Shown here piece after piece: positions 1 to 7,918 of a stretch of 64,000 nucleotides of DNA. How positions within the stretch are numbered: position 1 is the first letter of the stretch; the number at the start of each line of letters is the position of its first letter. The DNA comes from RGIG3009 sp045595845 (GTDB taxonomy: Bacteria; Bacillota; Clostridia; Oscillospirales; Acutalibacteraceae). The DNA lies in contig JAZOBF010000043.1 of the NCBI GenBank assembly GCA_045595845.1, positions 10,904 to 74,903 on the forward strand, read 5' to 3'. Under the pieces are notes generated by a model. The model searched no databases. It was not told the origin of the DNA and saw only the letters and a list, made by a program, of their open reading frames with translations. The translations under genes and the position numbers were made by a program.

Positions 1-977
1 GTGACCGTGATGCCGTAATCCGCCGACAGGAAATCGTATAGGTTCGGGCAGGTGCCGGCAAAGTTGACAAACACAAACAGATTGCGTTCCAGTTTGCCGT
101 CGTTATGCAACCAGTCGCGTAAGCGTTTAATTTCGTCAACGGTATAGTCTTTGACGGGACCGGCGATTACGAGTGCACCGGTGGTATCGTTGATAGTGCT
201 CGCCGTTGACAGGTCCAGTGTCTGGGTAAAATACCCGTTCAATTCGTACAGGCTTTTTAACGAGGCAATGGCATCTTCGCTTTCGCCGTGACCGGTTAAA
301 AAGGTGACGGTGACGGTTTTACCGCCGCAAACGCTGCCGATGTTTGCAGCAAGTTTTTGCTCAACCAGCGAAGTGACCGTGTAATTGTAGGAATAATCCA
401 TATCGGTTTGCAAAAGGTCATCCAGCGAGATTTTGCGGTATTGATTGCCGCATAAAAACAGAATGTCACCGCTCGTCGCTTCGTATTTTTCTTGATACGA
501 GGACGAGTAGGTGGGATTCTTTTCCAAATCAACATAGGATGTCTTGATTTTTCCGCCGCTGATAGTCCCGTATTCTTTGGTGAACAGGTAGAACTGACGG
601 AAGATGGTGTCGTATTCCTCAGCCCCTGTGTTGGGTGCGGAAAAATACTCTTCGCCGGCAAGGGCAACAATCTCCACGTCGAGCGACACGGATTCCGCCA
701 ATGCGCGGCTGTCTTCCGAAAGGGAATAAGTCTGATCGGCGGTAAGGTCCAGTGTCCACGGGAAACGGTCTGCTAAAATGCCGCACACGACATTAAATAA
801 CACAACAACCGCCGCGATCACGACCGTAATGGCGGTGGCGGTGGCACCCAATCGCAGTTTTCGGTTGGAACGCCAGTTGAGTTGGGGGAGCTTTAAAAGT
901 GATTTTTTCTGCTTTTTAACAGGCTCGGTGACTTCCGTTTCGTCGGGAGTCGTTTTCATATCGTCAAAATTACTCAT
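1..977 (-). CDS. GldG-like ABC transporter auxiliary protein (partial, C-terminus cut by window edge)
   Basis: Reading the minus strand from an ATG at 977 gives an open frame to the window edge (about 325 codons). The N-terminus is cytoplasmic and charged, followed by one hydrophobic segment near residues 40-65. The long domain after it carries a GHGESE-type motif, as in the GldG/DUF4350 substrate-handling subunits that accompany ABC-2 exporters. It follows the permease and ATPase genes on the same strand, 19 bases after the permease stop, so the three form one operon. By family, such proteins sit outside the membrane on their exporter. The substrate is unknown. Confidence 0.8.
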   Translation of the reverse strand, partial: MSNFDDMKTTPDETEVTEPVKKQKKSLLKLPQLNWRSNRKLRLGATATAITVVIAAVVVLFNVVCGILADRFPWTLDLTADQTYSLSEDSRALAESVSLDVEIVALAGEEYFSAPNTGAEEYDTIFRQFYLFTKEYGTISGGKIKTSYVDLEKNPTYSSSYQEKYEATSGDILFLCGNQYRKISLDDLLQTDMDYSYNYTVTSLVEQKLAANIGSVCGGKTVTVTFLTGHGESEDAIASLKSLYELNGYFTQTLDLSTASTINDTTGALVIAGPVKDYTVDEIKRLRDWLHNDGKLERNLFVFVNFAGTCPNLYDFLSADYGITV

Positions 978-996
978 TGTGTAGTACCTCCTCTCA

Positions 997-1707
997 TCAG
1001 TTCCAACGCTTCCGTTCCAGAACGCGAACGGTGAAAAACAGGAACAGGGCGGTTATGCTGACAAAAAAGATAATGTCATCGTACTGCATTAAACCACTGG
1101 TGAAATTGGCATACCGTTGAGATACCGATAAGAAATCGGTGACGGCAACCGCTACCGTACTGTTGGGTAATATGGAGCTGACACTATCGATCATCAAGAG
1201 GGCAAATGAGGCAAGGAATGTGCCGAGCGCTGCCACGAATTGACTTTCGGTCAGGCAGGAAATCAACAGACCGATGGCAATAATCATACTGCCGAGCAAC
1301 ATAAGACCGAAGAAGTTGCCCAAAATCACCAGCCAATCGGGAGTGACTTGCGTGGCGATGATGAGGGCAAATACCAGCATAATGGAAATGCCGATGGTAA
1401 ACAACAACACCGCTGCGAAGAATTTCCCGAGCACGATACCGGTCAAACTGACAGGCGCTGTCAGCAACGCTTGGTCGGTTTTTTGGCGCTTGTCATCACT
1501 CATCAACCGCATGGTCAGAACGGGTAATACGAGCAGCATTAAGAAAGTGAGTACGGAACTGAACACATATGACAGATCCGCATACCCGCTCGCCAGGTTA
1601 TACATAAAGAAATAATAGCCGCTTAAGCCGAAAATCATGGCCAGTACGACATAGCCGATAGGGGATGTGAAATAGGTCTTGAATTCACGCTTGAAAATCG
1701 CACTCAT
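997..1707 (-). CDS. ABC-2 type permease, GldF-like
   Basis: A 236-residue protein with about six hydrophobic segments. It begins with a short cytoplasmic stretch ending in YFTSPIGYVV, the hallmark N-terminus of GldF/NosY-type ABC-2 permeases. The start codon overlaps the stop of the ATPase gene by four bases (ATGA), so the two are translationally coupled. It should form the membrane channel of the exporter energised by the upstream ATPase. In gliding Bacteroidetes the homologues serve motility. In Firmicutes the role is undefined, so the name is only a family label. Confidence 0.85.
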   Translation of the reverse strand: MSAIFKREFKTYFTSPIGYVVLAMIFGLSGYYFFMYNLASGYADLSYVFSSVLTFLMLLVLPVLTMRLMSDDKRQKTDQALLTAPVSLTGIVLGKFFAAVLLFTIGISIMLVFALIIATQVTPDWLVILGNFFGLMLLGSMIIAIGLLISCLTESQFVAALGTFLASFALLMIDSVSSILPNSTVAVAVTDFLSVSQRYANFTSGLMQYDDIIFFVSITALFLFFTVRVLERKRWN

Positions 1708-2669
1708 TTTTTCTTACCTCCTTTGCGGGGCTGGGATAGCTGTTCGCGCGTGAGTGAAATAAAGATTTCCTCGAGAGACATTTCCATTGAGCGTAAGCCG
1801 AGCAAAGGATAGCCTTCTTTAGCGAGTGCCGTAAACAATGCGCGGCGGAAATCGGCACCGTCTTGCGGTTCAAGGGCATATTCAAATACACCCTCCTCTT
1901 TCTCGCCATAACGCACGACTTCGGCTACACCCGCAATGTGTGTCAAAATATCGGTTACGCGCTTCTCGTCACCGGCAACGCGCACCATCAAACGGCGGTC
2001 GGACGAATATTTTTCCGAAAGCGCGGCGGCGGTATCGTCGGCAACGATCTTGCCCTCGTTGATGATAATGATGCGGTCGCAGACCGCCTCAATTTCCTGC
2101 AAAATATGCGAAGAAAGAATCACGGTGTGGTGTTTGCCCAGATTTTTAATCAACGCGCGAATCTCAATTATCTGGTTCGGATCCAGACCGACAGTCGGCT
2201 CGTCCAACACCAAAACGGGCGGGTTGCCGATCAGCGCTTGTGCAAACCCGACGCGTTGGCGGTATCCTTTGGACAGGTTTTTAATCAGACGGGCGTATAC
2301 ATGCTCGATTTGCATTAAACGGCAGATTTCCGCAATATGTTTTTTGCGATTGAACCTACATTGCTTCAGGTCAAACACAAAGTCCAGATACTCGCGCACC
2401 GTCATATCCAAATACAGCGGCGGTTGTTCGGGCAGGTAACCGATGTTGGCTTTTGCTTCGTTGGGTTCTTCCAAAATGTCATATCCGTTTATGGATACGG
2501 TTCCTTCGGTGGAAGACAGATATCCGGTGAGGATATTCATGGTCGTGGATTTTCCCGCACCGTTTGGTCCGAGAAACCCTAAAATCTCACCTTCATTCAC
2601 CTGAAAGCTGATATTATCCACCGCGAGGTGCGAGCCGTATCGCTTGGTCAGGTTTTGCACTGTAATCAT
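1704..2669 (-). CDS. ABC transporter ATP-binding protein, GldA/CcmA-like
   Basis: A 321-residue ATPase with Walker A GPNGAGKST, a Q-loop in GYLPEQPPLY, signature LSKGYRQR, Walker B LVLDEPTVGLDP and the switch His in ILSSHILQE. The C-terminal third is the extra domain common in drug/polysaccharide-type ABC-2 ATPases. It is first in a three-gene minus-strand operon with the permease and GldG-like subunit, preceded by a good GGAGGAG ribosome site. It hydrolyses ATP at the cytoplasmic face to drive export of an unknown substrate. Confidence 0.92.
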   Translation of the reverse strand: MITVQNLTKRYGSHLAVDNISFQVNEGEILGFLGPNGAGKSTTMNILTGYLSSTEGTVSINGYDILEEPNEAKANIGYLPEQPPLYLDMTVREYLDFVFDLKQCRFNRKKHIAEICRLMQIEHVYARLIKNLSKGYRQRVGFAQALIGNPPVLVLDEPTVGLDPNQIIEIRALIKNLGKHHTVILSSHILQEIEAVCDRIIIINEGKIVADDTAAALSEKYSSDRRLMVRVAGDEKRVTDILTHIAGVAEVVRYGEKEEGVFEYALEPQDGADFRRALFTALAKEGYPLLGLRSMEMSLEEIFISLTREQLSQPRKGGKKK

Positions 2670-2758
2670 ATTGTGGGACTCCTCCTTTGGATATACTTAG
2701 ACAAGATTAATCATAAATGCGAAATGTGTACTTTCTGTGTATTTTTTCAAAACAAGTT

Positions 2759-2786
2759 TTGCTTTTTTTTATAAGTGTGGTATACT
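2759..2786 (+). promoter_or_regulatory. Sigma-A-type promoter for ribF-HAD
   Basis: TTGCTT and TATACT separated by 16 bases. Transcription would start near 2793, only a few bases before the AGGGGGGG ribosome site. This supports the GTG at 2809 as the real start rather than an upstream codon inside the promoter. Confidence 0.65.
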
Positions 2787-2808
2787 GTGCAAAAAAGGGG
2801 GGGTTGCG

Positions 2809-4389
2809 GTGTCAATCAGGCGGTACACATGGGACCAACGGCATTGTCTGCCGACAGTACGGCGTGCCGTGGCGCTGGGCGTATTTGACGGGTTACATAT
2901 CGGACATCGAGCGGTACTTTCGTCGGCGTGCGGCGTGACCGATGACGACGGCGCGATCCTGACAGCGGCGGCGTTGTGCATGACAGGGGTGCCTAAGTGC
3001 GAAAGCGGCCGTTTGCTCACACCCGAACGCGAAAAACAGTTGCTCGAAACGCTTGGTATTGATGAATGGATTGAAATGCCGTTTGAAGCGGTTCGGGACT
3101 TATCACCCGAGCGGTTTGTACGCGAAATTTTGTGTGAGCTGTTACAGGCAAGCGTGGTGTGTTGCGGATACAATTATCGGTTTGGGAAAAACGGTGTCGG
3201 AACGGTTGATACCCTTTGTGCTTTCTGTGAACCGCTCGGTATTCAAGTGGTGGTAACGGAAAAGATTCAACGCTACGCAGATACCATCAGTTCCACCCGC
3301 GTGCGCAGCGCCGTCGCAGAAGGCGATATGACACGGGCGATGAGCTTGCTTGGCAGACCGTTCTCGGTGGAATTGCCGATTACCAACGGTGACCATCGCG
3401 GGCGACGGTGGGGCGTTCCGACCATTAACCAGGTGTTCCCTGACGATTATGCCGTACCGCGGTACGGTGTCTATGCTTCACTGGTTGTCGTGGGTGAGCA
3501 TCAGTATCAAGCGGTTACAAATATCGGTGTTCATCCGACGGTGGGCGGCGTTCCGGCACCGCAAGCGGAAACATGGATTCGTGATTTTCACGGTGACTTG
3601 TACGGGCAGACGGCACAGGTGTTGTTAATCCGCTTTTTACGGGATGAGCGTTGCTTTACCGATATAGAAGCGCTCAAAGCACAGATTGTTGCCGATGCGG
3701 ACACAGCACACGCCATTCTTGACGGGCAAGGCGGTGAAAAAGCGGTTTTGTTCGATTTTGACGACACTTTACAAGATCGCACCGAAGCGTTTTTGGCGGT
3801 GGCGCGGCAATTACTTGCCCGTTATATGACCGCCGTCCCCGATGAACAACGGGAGCGATATGCCCGGGAACTGTTAGCCGCCAACGCGGGCGGGTATGTG
3901 AACTATACAACCTTTTTCCATGATTTTGTCGAGCGGTGGCCGTTTGATAACGGGGTGACCGGCGATGAGCTTTTAGGGGCGTATTACCGCTTATTTCCCC
4001 TGTGCTCGGCTTTATATCCCGATACGCTTGCGGTACTTGACGCATTGCGGCGGCGAGGCTACCGTGTCGGTATCATCACCAACGGCAATTCGTTATTACA
4101 AAACCGTAAACTGGATGTGACGGGACTGCGGTTATATACCGATATTACACTCGTATCGGGAGAAGAGGGTGTGCACAAGCCGCATGCCGAGTTGTTCCGC
4201 CGCGCGGCGGCGCGGCTGTGCGTAGCGCCTGAAAACTGCATCTATGTGGGTGATCACCCTCTTAATGATATACAGGGCGCGCAAAACGCCGGTATGCGAC
4301 CAATCTTCTTAAATACCCGCAAACTGAGTGAGCACCCGAGCGGAGTTGAAGAACTATCCGACTTAACCGAAATACTCAATATACTGTAA
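2809..4389 (+). CDS. ribF: Bifunctional riboflavin kinase/FAD synthetase fused to a HAD-family phosphatase
   Basis: A 526-residue fusion. Residues 1-170 are the FAD synthetase domain with GVFDGLHIGH (residues 24-33) and the STRVRSAV motif. Residues about 180-305 are the riboflavin kinase domain with GRRWGVPTIN, a variant of the usual PTAN signature, and VTNIGVHPTVGG. From about residue 310 a complete HAD hydrolase follows: DFDDT (nucleophile D316, acid D318), GIITNGN, a lysine in VHKPHAE, and GDHPLNDIQGA. RibF alone is normally about 310 residues. The kinase makes FMN and then FAD; the HAD half could hydrolyse FMN or act at the phosphatase step of riboflavin synthesis, which is inference. The GTG start follows AGGGGGGG. 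Confidence 0.92.
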   Translation: MSIRRYTWDQRHCLPTVRRAVALGVFDGLHIGHRAVLSSACGVTDDDGAILTAAALCMTGVPKCESGRLLTPEREKQLLETLGIDEWIEMPFEAVRDLSPERFVREILCELLQASVVCCGYNYRFGKNGVGTVDTLCAFCEPLGIQVVVTEKIQRYADTISSTRVRSAVAEGDMTRAMSLLGRPFSVELPITNGDHRGRRWGVPTINQVFPDDYAVPRYGVYASLVVVGEHQYQAVTNIGVHPTVGGVPAPQAETWIRDFHGDLYGQTAQVLLIRFLRDERCFTDIEALKAQIVADADTAHAILDGQGGEKAVLFDFDDTLQDRTEAFLAVARQLLARYMTAVPDEQRERYARELLAANAGGYVNYTTFFHDFVERWPFDNGVTGDELLGAYYRLFPLCSALYPDTLAVLDALRRRGYRVGIITNGNSLLQNRKLDVTGLRLYTDITLVSGEEGVHKPHAELFRRAAARLCVAPENCIYVGDHPLNDIQGAQNAGMRPIFLNTRKLSEHPSGVEELSDLTEILNIL

Positions 4390-4391
4390 AA

Positions 4392-4417
4392 GGCAGGGCC
4401 GAGAGGCCCTGCCTTTT
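4392..4417. terminator. Bidirectional intrinsic terminator
   Basis: A nine-base-pair stem GGCAGGGCC/GGCCCTGCC with a GAGA loop, T-tract on the right and A-tract on the left. It serves the converging ribF fusion and phosphodiesterase genes. Confidence 0.9.
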
Positions 4418-4448
4418 ATACACGCTTTTTTAAGGGGTACATATACTG

Positions 4449-4919
4449 TTAATAGCGCAGTTTGACAATGTTTGGGATAATCCCGCCAGCAGAATCGATA
4501 TCAATAACCGCGTAGGTACTGCCATGCCTGAGGGAACCGGGATTGACGAGATACAGTCCGTCATCGTACAGCGTGAGTGCTTCATGTGTGTGCCCAAACA
4601 AGGCAACCTGCGCACCGCGGGAACGCGCGGCACAGGCGAACCGATACAAATCGTGTTTGACACCATAGCGGTGACCGTGTGTTGCAAAAAAGACCTGTCC
4701 CCCAAAACGAAACTCCGCGTCATCGGGAAACGGGGCGGAAAAATCACAGTTTCCCGCAACCTGTAAACGGCGCACCGTACACCATTCACCGATTGCCGTT
4801 AAATCAGCGGCACCGTCACCCAAATGTACGAGCAATGATGCATTCGGCTGAGCGTCAATGGCGGCTTGCAAGGCGCGGCGGTCGCCGTGAGTATCGGAAA
4901 CAACCAACAAACGAAACAT
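4449..4919 (-). CDS. YfcE/MJ0936-type metallophosphoesterase
   Basis: A 156-residue single-domain phosphoesterase with the metal-binding series SDTHGD, LGDGA, GNCD, THGH and GHTH in the expected order. This is the small YfcE/MJ0936 phosphodiesterase class. The ATG at 4919 was chosen because AAGGTGAT lies seven bases upstream; a longer frame reaches into the divergent gene region and lacks a ribosome site. The natural substrate cannot be told from sequence. It converges on the ribF fusion, with a shared terminator between them. Confidence 0.9.
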   Translation of the reverse strand: MFRLLVVSDTHGDRRALQAAIDAQPNASLLVHLGDGAADLTAIGEWCTVRRLQVAGNCDFSAPFPDDAEFRFGGQVFFATHGHRYGVKHDLYRFACAARSRGAQVALFGHTHEALTLYDDGLYLVNPGSLRHGSTYAVIDIDSAGGIIPNIVKLRY

Positions 4920-4964
4920 AGTATCACCTTTTACGACATAAGAATAACACAGGGAGGGATTCGT

Positions 4965-5222
4965 ATGAGTCAGATCACACCGGACCAATTACAGGCGTTG
5001 TTGGGGTATGCGTCCAAGCGATTGGGCATGACACCCGAACAGTTAGCAAAGACCGTGCAAAACGGGGGGCTTGGTGCATTGTCGGATAAAGCGGGGGCAC
5101 AGAATATGCAAAAATTCAGCGAGCTTGCAAGCGATCCCGCGCGGTTGCAACAACTGCTTGCGTCACCGGAAGTACGGGCATTTTTGTCAAAACTGACGGG
5201 AGGCAACGATACGCATGGATGA
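4965..5222 (+). CDS. Conserved small protein of unknown function
   Basis: An 85-residue, mostly helical soluble protein with no recognised motif. It contains a repeated PxxLxxLL/ASDPxRLQQLL pattern of short amphipathic helices. A strong AGGGAGG ribosome site precedes the ATG. Its stop overlaps the next gene's start by eight bases, and that gene overlaps a third, so all three are one translationally coupled unit. I do not recognise the family. Confidence 0.7.
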   Translation: MSQITPDQLQALLGYASKRLGMTPEQLAKTVQNGGLGALSDKAGAQNMQKFSELASDPARLQQLLASPEVRAFLSKLTGGNDTHG

Positions 5223-5559
5223 CGAGCTTTCGAAAAAACTCGACAACCTGTTAAACTCGCCGGACGGGATGGATAAGATTCAAAACATGATGGCGGCACT
5301 GGGGATTTCACCCGATACTTTGAAGGCAGAATCGGAACCCCAACCGCCGTCTGCGCCTGCTGTGCCGGAACTGGACGGGCTTTTAAAACTAATGCCGCTG
5401 TTGTCACAAATGGGTAAAGACGATGAAAATACCACTTTGCTCAAAGCATTGCGGCCGTATTTGCACGGTGATCGCGAAAAACGGTTGGATGATTCGGTGC
5501 GTATGATGCAATTGCTCAAATTTCTGCCGTTGTTGCAAAAAGGAGGGAAAGCGGAATGA
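5215..5559 (+). CDS. Conserved small helical protein of unknown function
   Basis: 114 residues. The N-terminal part (KKLDNLLNSPDGMDKIQNMM) has the same short-helix, 'segment, proline, leucine-rich' style as the upstream gene. A Pro-rich linker at residues 43-52 leads to a C-terminal part with LRPYLHGDREKRLDDSVRMM and LLKFLPLLQKGG. No membrane segment or catalytic motif is visible. Proteins of this look occur in Clostridia, but I know of no assigned role. It overlaps both neighbours. Confidence 0.7.
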   Translation: MDDELSKKLDNLLNSPDGMDKIQNMMAALGISPDTLKAESEPQPPSAPAVPELDGLLKLMPLLSQMGKDDENTTLLKALRPYLHGDREKRLDDSVRMMQLLKFLPLLQKGGKAE

Positions 5560-5927
5560 ACGATCCCGGTGTGATGCAGCTTCAGCAGGAAGCGGCAAGG
5601 CGTGTACAACGCATGGCCGAACGCTCTCAACGCTTGGTGCGCGAACATCCCGTTAATATTTATCGCGGTGTTACCTTGACACCGCCCGTCGAGCGGGAGT
5701 GTCCGGTTGTTTCTCCTGAGCTGCCTTGTGAGCCCAAACCGCCGTGCGAGTCACCCACCCCAAAGCCGATAGGCGGGTTACGGGAACAAAAACCCCGCGA
5801 AAAGGATTGGTTTTCCTTCTTGGCGGGGGATGAAGAACGGGTATTGCTGTTACTGCTCATTTTGGTGCTCGGCCATAACGGGGCACCCACGGAACTACTG
5901 TTGGCGTTGCTGTATGTTGCGTTATGA
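5556..5927 (+). CDS. Unknown protein with charged N-terminus and C-terminal hydrophobic segment
   Basis: 123 residues. The N-terminal 30 are a basic, Gln/Arg-rich helix. A Pro/Glu-rich linker covers about residues 45-85, and the last 30 are strongly hydrophobic with a short GHNGAP break. This layout suggests a C-terminal membrane anchor (inference). It overlaps the preceding gene by four bases, so the three-gene set 4965-5927 is probably made together. No family recognised. Confidence 0.65.
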   Translation: MNDPGVMQLQQEAARRVQRMAERSQRLVREHPVNIYRGVTLTPPVERECPVVSPELPCEPKPPCESPTPKPIGGLREQKPREKDWFSFLAGDEERVLLLLLILVLGHNGAPTELLLALLYVAL

Positions 5928-5965
5928 GTCGGTAAATTCGGCAGACAGTGTGGTATATTGCGCGT

Positions 5966-5991
5966 AAAGAGCGGCGAGCGGGTCGCTCTTT
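5966..5991. terminator. Bidirectional intrinsic terminator
   Basis: A ten-pair stem AAAGAGCGGC/GTCGCTCTTT with one G-T pair and a T-rich tract. It lies between the converging unknown cluster and rsmI. Confidence 0.8.
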
Positions 5992-5997
5992 TCTTTT

Positions 5998-6825
5998 TTA
6001 TCCAAATGTAAGCAAACGATAAATATCACCTTTTTTAACACCCGTATCGGCGGCGGCTTGTTTTGCCGCATCCGAAGCAGACAAGCCTTCCGCCAGATAG
6101 GCACGGGCGATTTTGACCGCTTCTTCGGGCGTTGTCGGTACTTCTGCTGCGGGGGCGGCACCTTCTATCACCAAAACAAATTCGCCGCGCGGCGGGGTTT
6201 CGCGATAACGGGCCACCGCCTCGGATAAGGTTGTACGCACAATTTCTTCGTGCAGTTTGGTCAGTTCGCGGGCGAGACATATACGGCGATCGCCAAAGGC
6301 TGTCAGGAGATTTTCCAAAGTACCGAGCAATTTGTGCGGTGCTTCATAAAAAATCATGGTACGCTGTTCCGCGCGCAAGAGGTCGAGTTGTTCGCGTCTG
6401 TCGCGTCGATTGGCGGATAAAAACCCCTCAAAGGTAAACCGCGCAGTGGGCAATCCCGAAACGGCGAGAGCCGCAATACCCGCACAAGGGCCGGGAATCA
6501 CCGTGACAGGAATCCCGCGTTCATGGCACAGTGCCACCAGATCTTCGCCGGGATCGGAAACGGCGGGCATACCTGCATCGGTGACCAACACGGCATTTTC
6601 GCCATCTTGGATTTTTCGGCAGATGACCTCGCCGCGTTCGCGTTTGTTATGTTCAAAATAACTGATAAGCGGTTTACGGATACCAAAATGATTCAGTAAT
6701 GTCAGCGATACGCGCGTATCCTCGGCGGCGATAAAATCACAGGTTTGCAGTGCCTCGACGGCGCGGGGCGAAAAATCCGCCAAATTACCGATAGGAGTGC
6801 CGACCAGTGTGAGTGTACCCGACAT
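5998..6825 (-). CDS. rsmI: 16S rRNA (cytidine-1402-2'-O)-methyltransferase
   Basis: 275 residues, the usual length for RsmI. It opens with LTLVGTPIGNLADFSPRA and carries AAEDTR, VTDAGMPAVSDPG and IPGPCA, the tetrapyrrole-methylase-fold signature of this family. It uses SAM to methylate the ribose of C1402 in the decoding centre of 16S rRNA. It starts eight bases after the upstream TrmN6-like methyltransferase, so the two RNA methyltransferase genes are one operon. Confidence 0.96.
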   Translation of the reverse strand: MSGTLTLVGTPIGNLADFSPRAVEALQTCDFIAAEDTRVSLTLLNHFGIRKPLISYFEHNKRERGEVICRKIQDGENAVLVTDAGMPAVSDPGEDLVALCHERGIPVTVIPGPCAGIAALAVSGLPTARFTFEGFLSANRRDRREQLDLLRAEQRTMIFYEAPHKLLGTLENLLTAFGDRRICLARELTKLHEEIVRTTLSEAVARYRETPPRGEFVLVIEGAAPAAEVPTTPEEAVKIARAYLAEGLSASDAAKQAAADTGVKKGDIYRLLTFG

Positions 6826-6833
6826 GAAATCAC

Positions 6834-7493
6834 CTACTTTTCAAGAATATGCGGGGGTAATACCGAAAGCATGGAACGGCCGTTTTTAACGGCTTCACAC
6901 AACCATACAAACGGAGCCGTATCCTGTCGTGCGTGTACCCATTGTATGCGCCTGGGGACAAAGCCCTGTTCACGGAGCGCAACGACAACATCCGACAAGC
7001 GTTCCGGACGATGGCAAAAGTAAAAACGGCCACGGGGCTTGAGCAACCGATACGCGGCTGCCATTACATCGTATAAGGTGGCGGAGGTTTCGTGCCGCGC
7101 GCGTTGCTGTTCGGGATGTTGACTGACTTTCCCGCTGCCTGCGGCAAAATACGGCGGATTACAGGTCACGACATCGTAAGCCGCGGCGGGGAGGGTGAGA
7201 GATTGCCAATTTTGCTCGTATACGGTAATACGGTCAGATAACCCGTTTTTCTCGACGGAGGCGCGAGCGAGCGTGACGGCGCGCGCAGAGCAATCTACGG
7301 CATCCACTATGGGTGAAACACCGTTTGCATACCAGCACAACGGTATAATACCGCAACCCGTACCCAGATCACAGACGCGATTGGCGGTACGAACGGCGGC
7401 GAATTCGCTGAGTAATACGGCGTCTGTTGTGAATGTACAGGTATCATCCGTAAGCACAACATATCCGTTTTTGAGCGGTTCGGTGCGAATCAT
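6834..7493 (-). CDS. TrmN6-like tRNA (adenine-N6) methyltransferase
   Basis: 219 residues with SAM-binding motif VCDLGTGCGIIP and catalytic CNPPYF, the pair typical of the YabB/TrmN6 N6-adenine methyltransferases. The ATG at 7493 is preferred over a GTG two codons upstream because it lies seven bases from the AGAGG ribosome site; from the GTG the gap is only two. It is directly followed by rsmI, a common arrangement in Firmicutes. The exact target, adenine 37 of a tRNA in E. coli, is inferred from the family. Confidence 0.85.
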   Translation of the reverse strand: MIRTEPLKNGYVVLTDDTCTFTTDAVLLSEFAAVRTANRVCDLGTGCGIIPLCWYANGVSPIVDAVDCSARAVTLARASVEKNGLSDRITVYEQNWQSLTLPAAAYDVVTCNPPYFAAGSGKVSQHPEQQRARHETSATLYDVMAAAYRLLKPRGRFYFCHRPERLSDVVVALREQGFVPRRIQWVHARQDTAPFVWLCEAVKNGRSMLSVLPPHILEK

Positions 7494-7519
7494 GTACACG
7501 ACCTCTTTTCAAGACGAAA

Positions 7520-7548
7520 GGCTGCCGTACCGAGACAGTACGGCAGCC
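7520..7548 (-). terminator. Intrinsic terminator after ferredoxin gene
   Basis: An 11-pair stem GGCTGCCGTAC/GTACGGCAGCC with a seven-base loop. On the minus strand a T-rich tract follows. Confidence 0.8.
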
Positions 7549-7562
7549 CTTTGAAATCGGCA

Positions 7563-7733
7563 TCATTCAGCCTGGGGAGCGCCAACGGGGCACGCCTCGG
7601 CACAGGCGCCGCAATCGATGCAGGTCTCGGGGTTGATAACATATTTGCCATCGCCCTCGGAAATCGCTTCGGTGGGGCAACCCTCGGCGCAAGCGCCGCA
7701 GTTGATGCAATCATCGGAAATTTTATAAGCCAT
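7563..7733 (-). CDS. 2[4Fe-4S] ferredoxin
   Basis: A 56-residue clostridial-type ferredoxin with two motifs, CINCGACAEGCP and CIDCGACAEACP, giving eight cysteines in CxxCxxCxxxCP spacing for two [4Fe-4S] clusters. GGAGGTG stands before the ATG. It is a low-potential electron carrier of the cytoplasm. It is monocistronic, with its own terminator, and a plausible promoter (TTGATT-17-TATCGT on the minus strand, near 7766-7794). No redox partner gene is adjacent. Confidence 0.95.
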   Translation of the reverse strand: MAYKISDDCINCGACAEGCPTEAISEGDGKYVINPETCIDCGACAEACPVGAPQAE

Positions 7734-7834
7734 TGTTAAGCACCTCCTTTGCTCTTACAAGTAGTACGATAGCATATTTAAAAAGAAAAATCAACTCAAA
7801 AAATTTACTATTGGTTCGAAAAATGAAAAAGTGC

Positions 7835-7864
7835 TTGCGTTTCAGGTCGAAAGCTGTGTATAAT
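7835..7864 (+). promoter_or_regulatory. Sigma-A-type promoter for dnaD-dnaI
   Basis: TTGCGT and TATAAT separated by 18 bases, about 55 bases before the chosen dnaD start. Confidence 0.65.
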
Positions 7865-7918
7865 AATGTGGGACTTCTTCGTGATGGATTCCGAAACAAC
7901 CGAAAGGAGGGACAGTAC

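Noticed and set aside
2737..2808. Upstream extension of the RibF fusion by 24 codons
   Set aside because: It would run through the -35/-10 promoter and has no ribosome site. The GTG at 2809 has AGGGGGGG.
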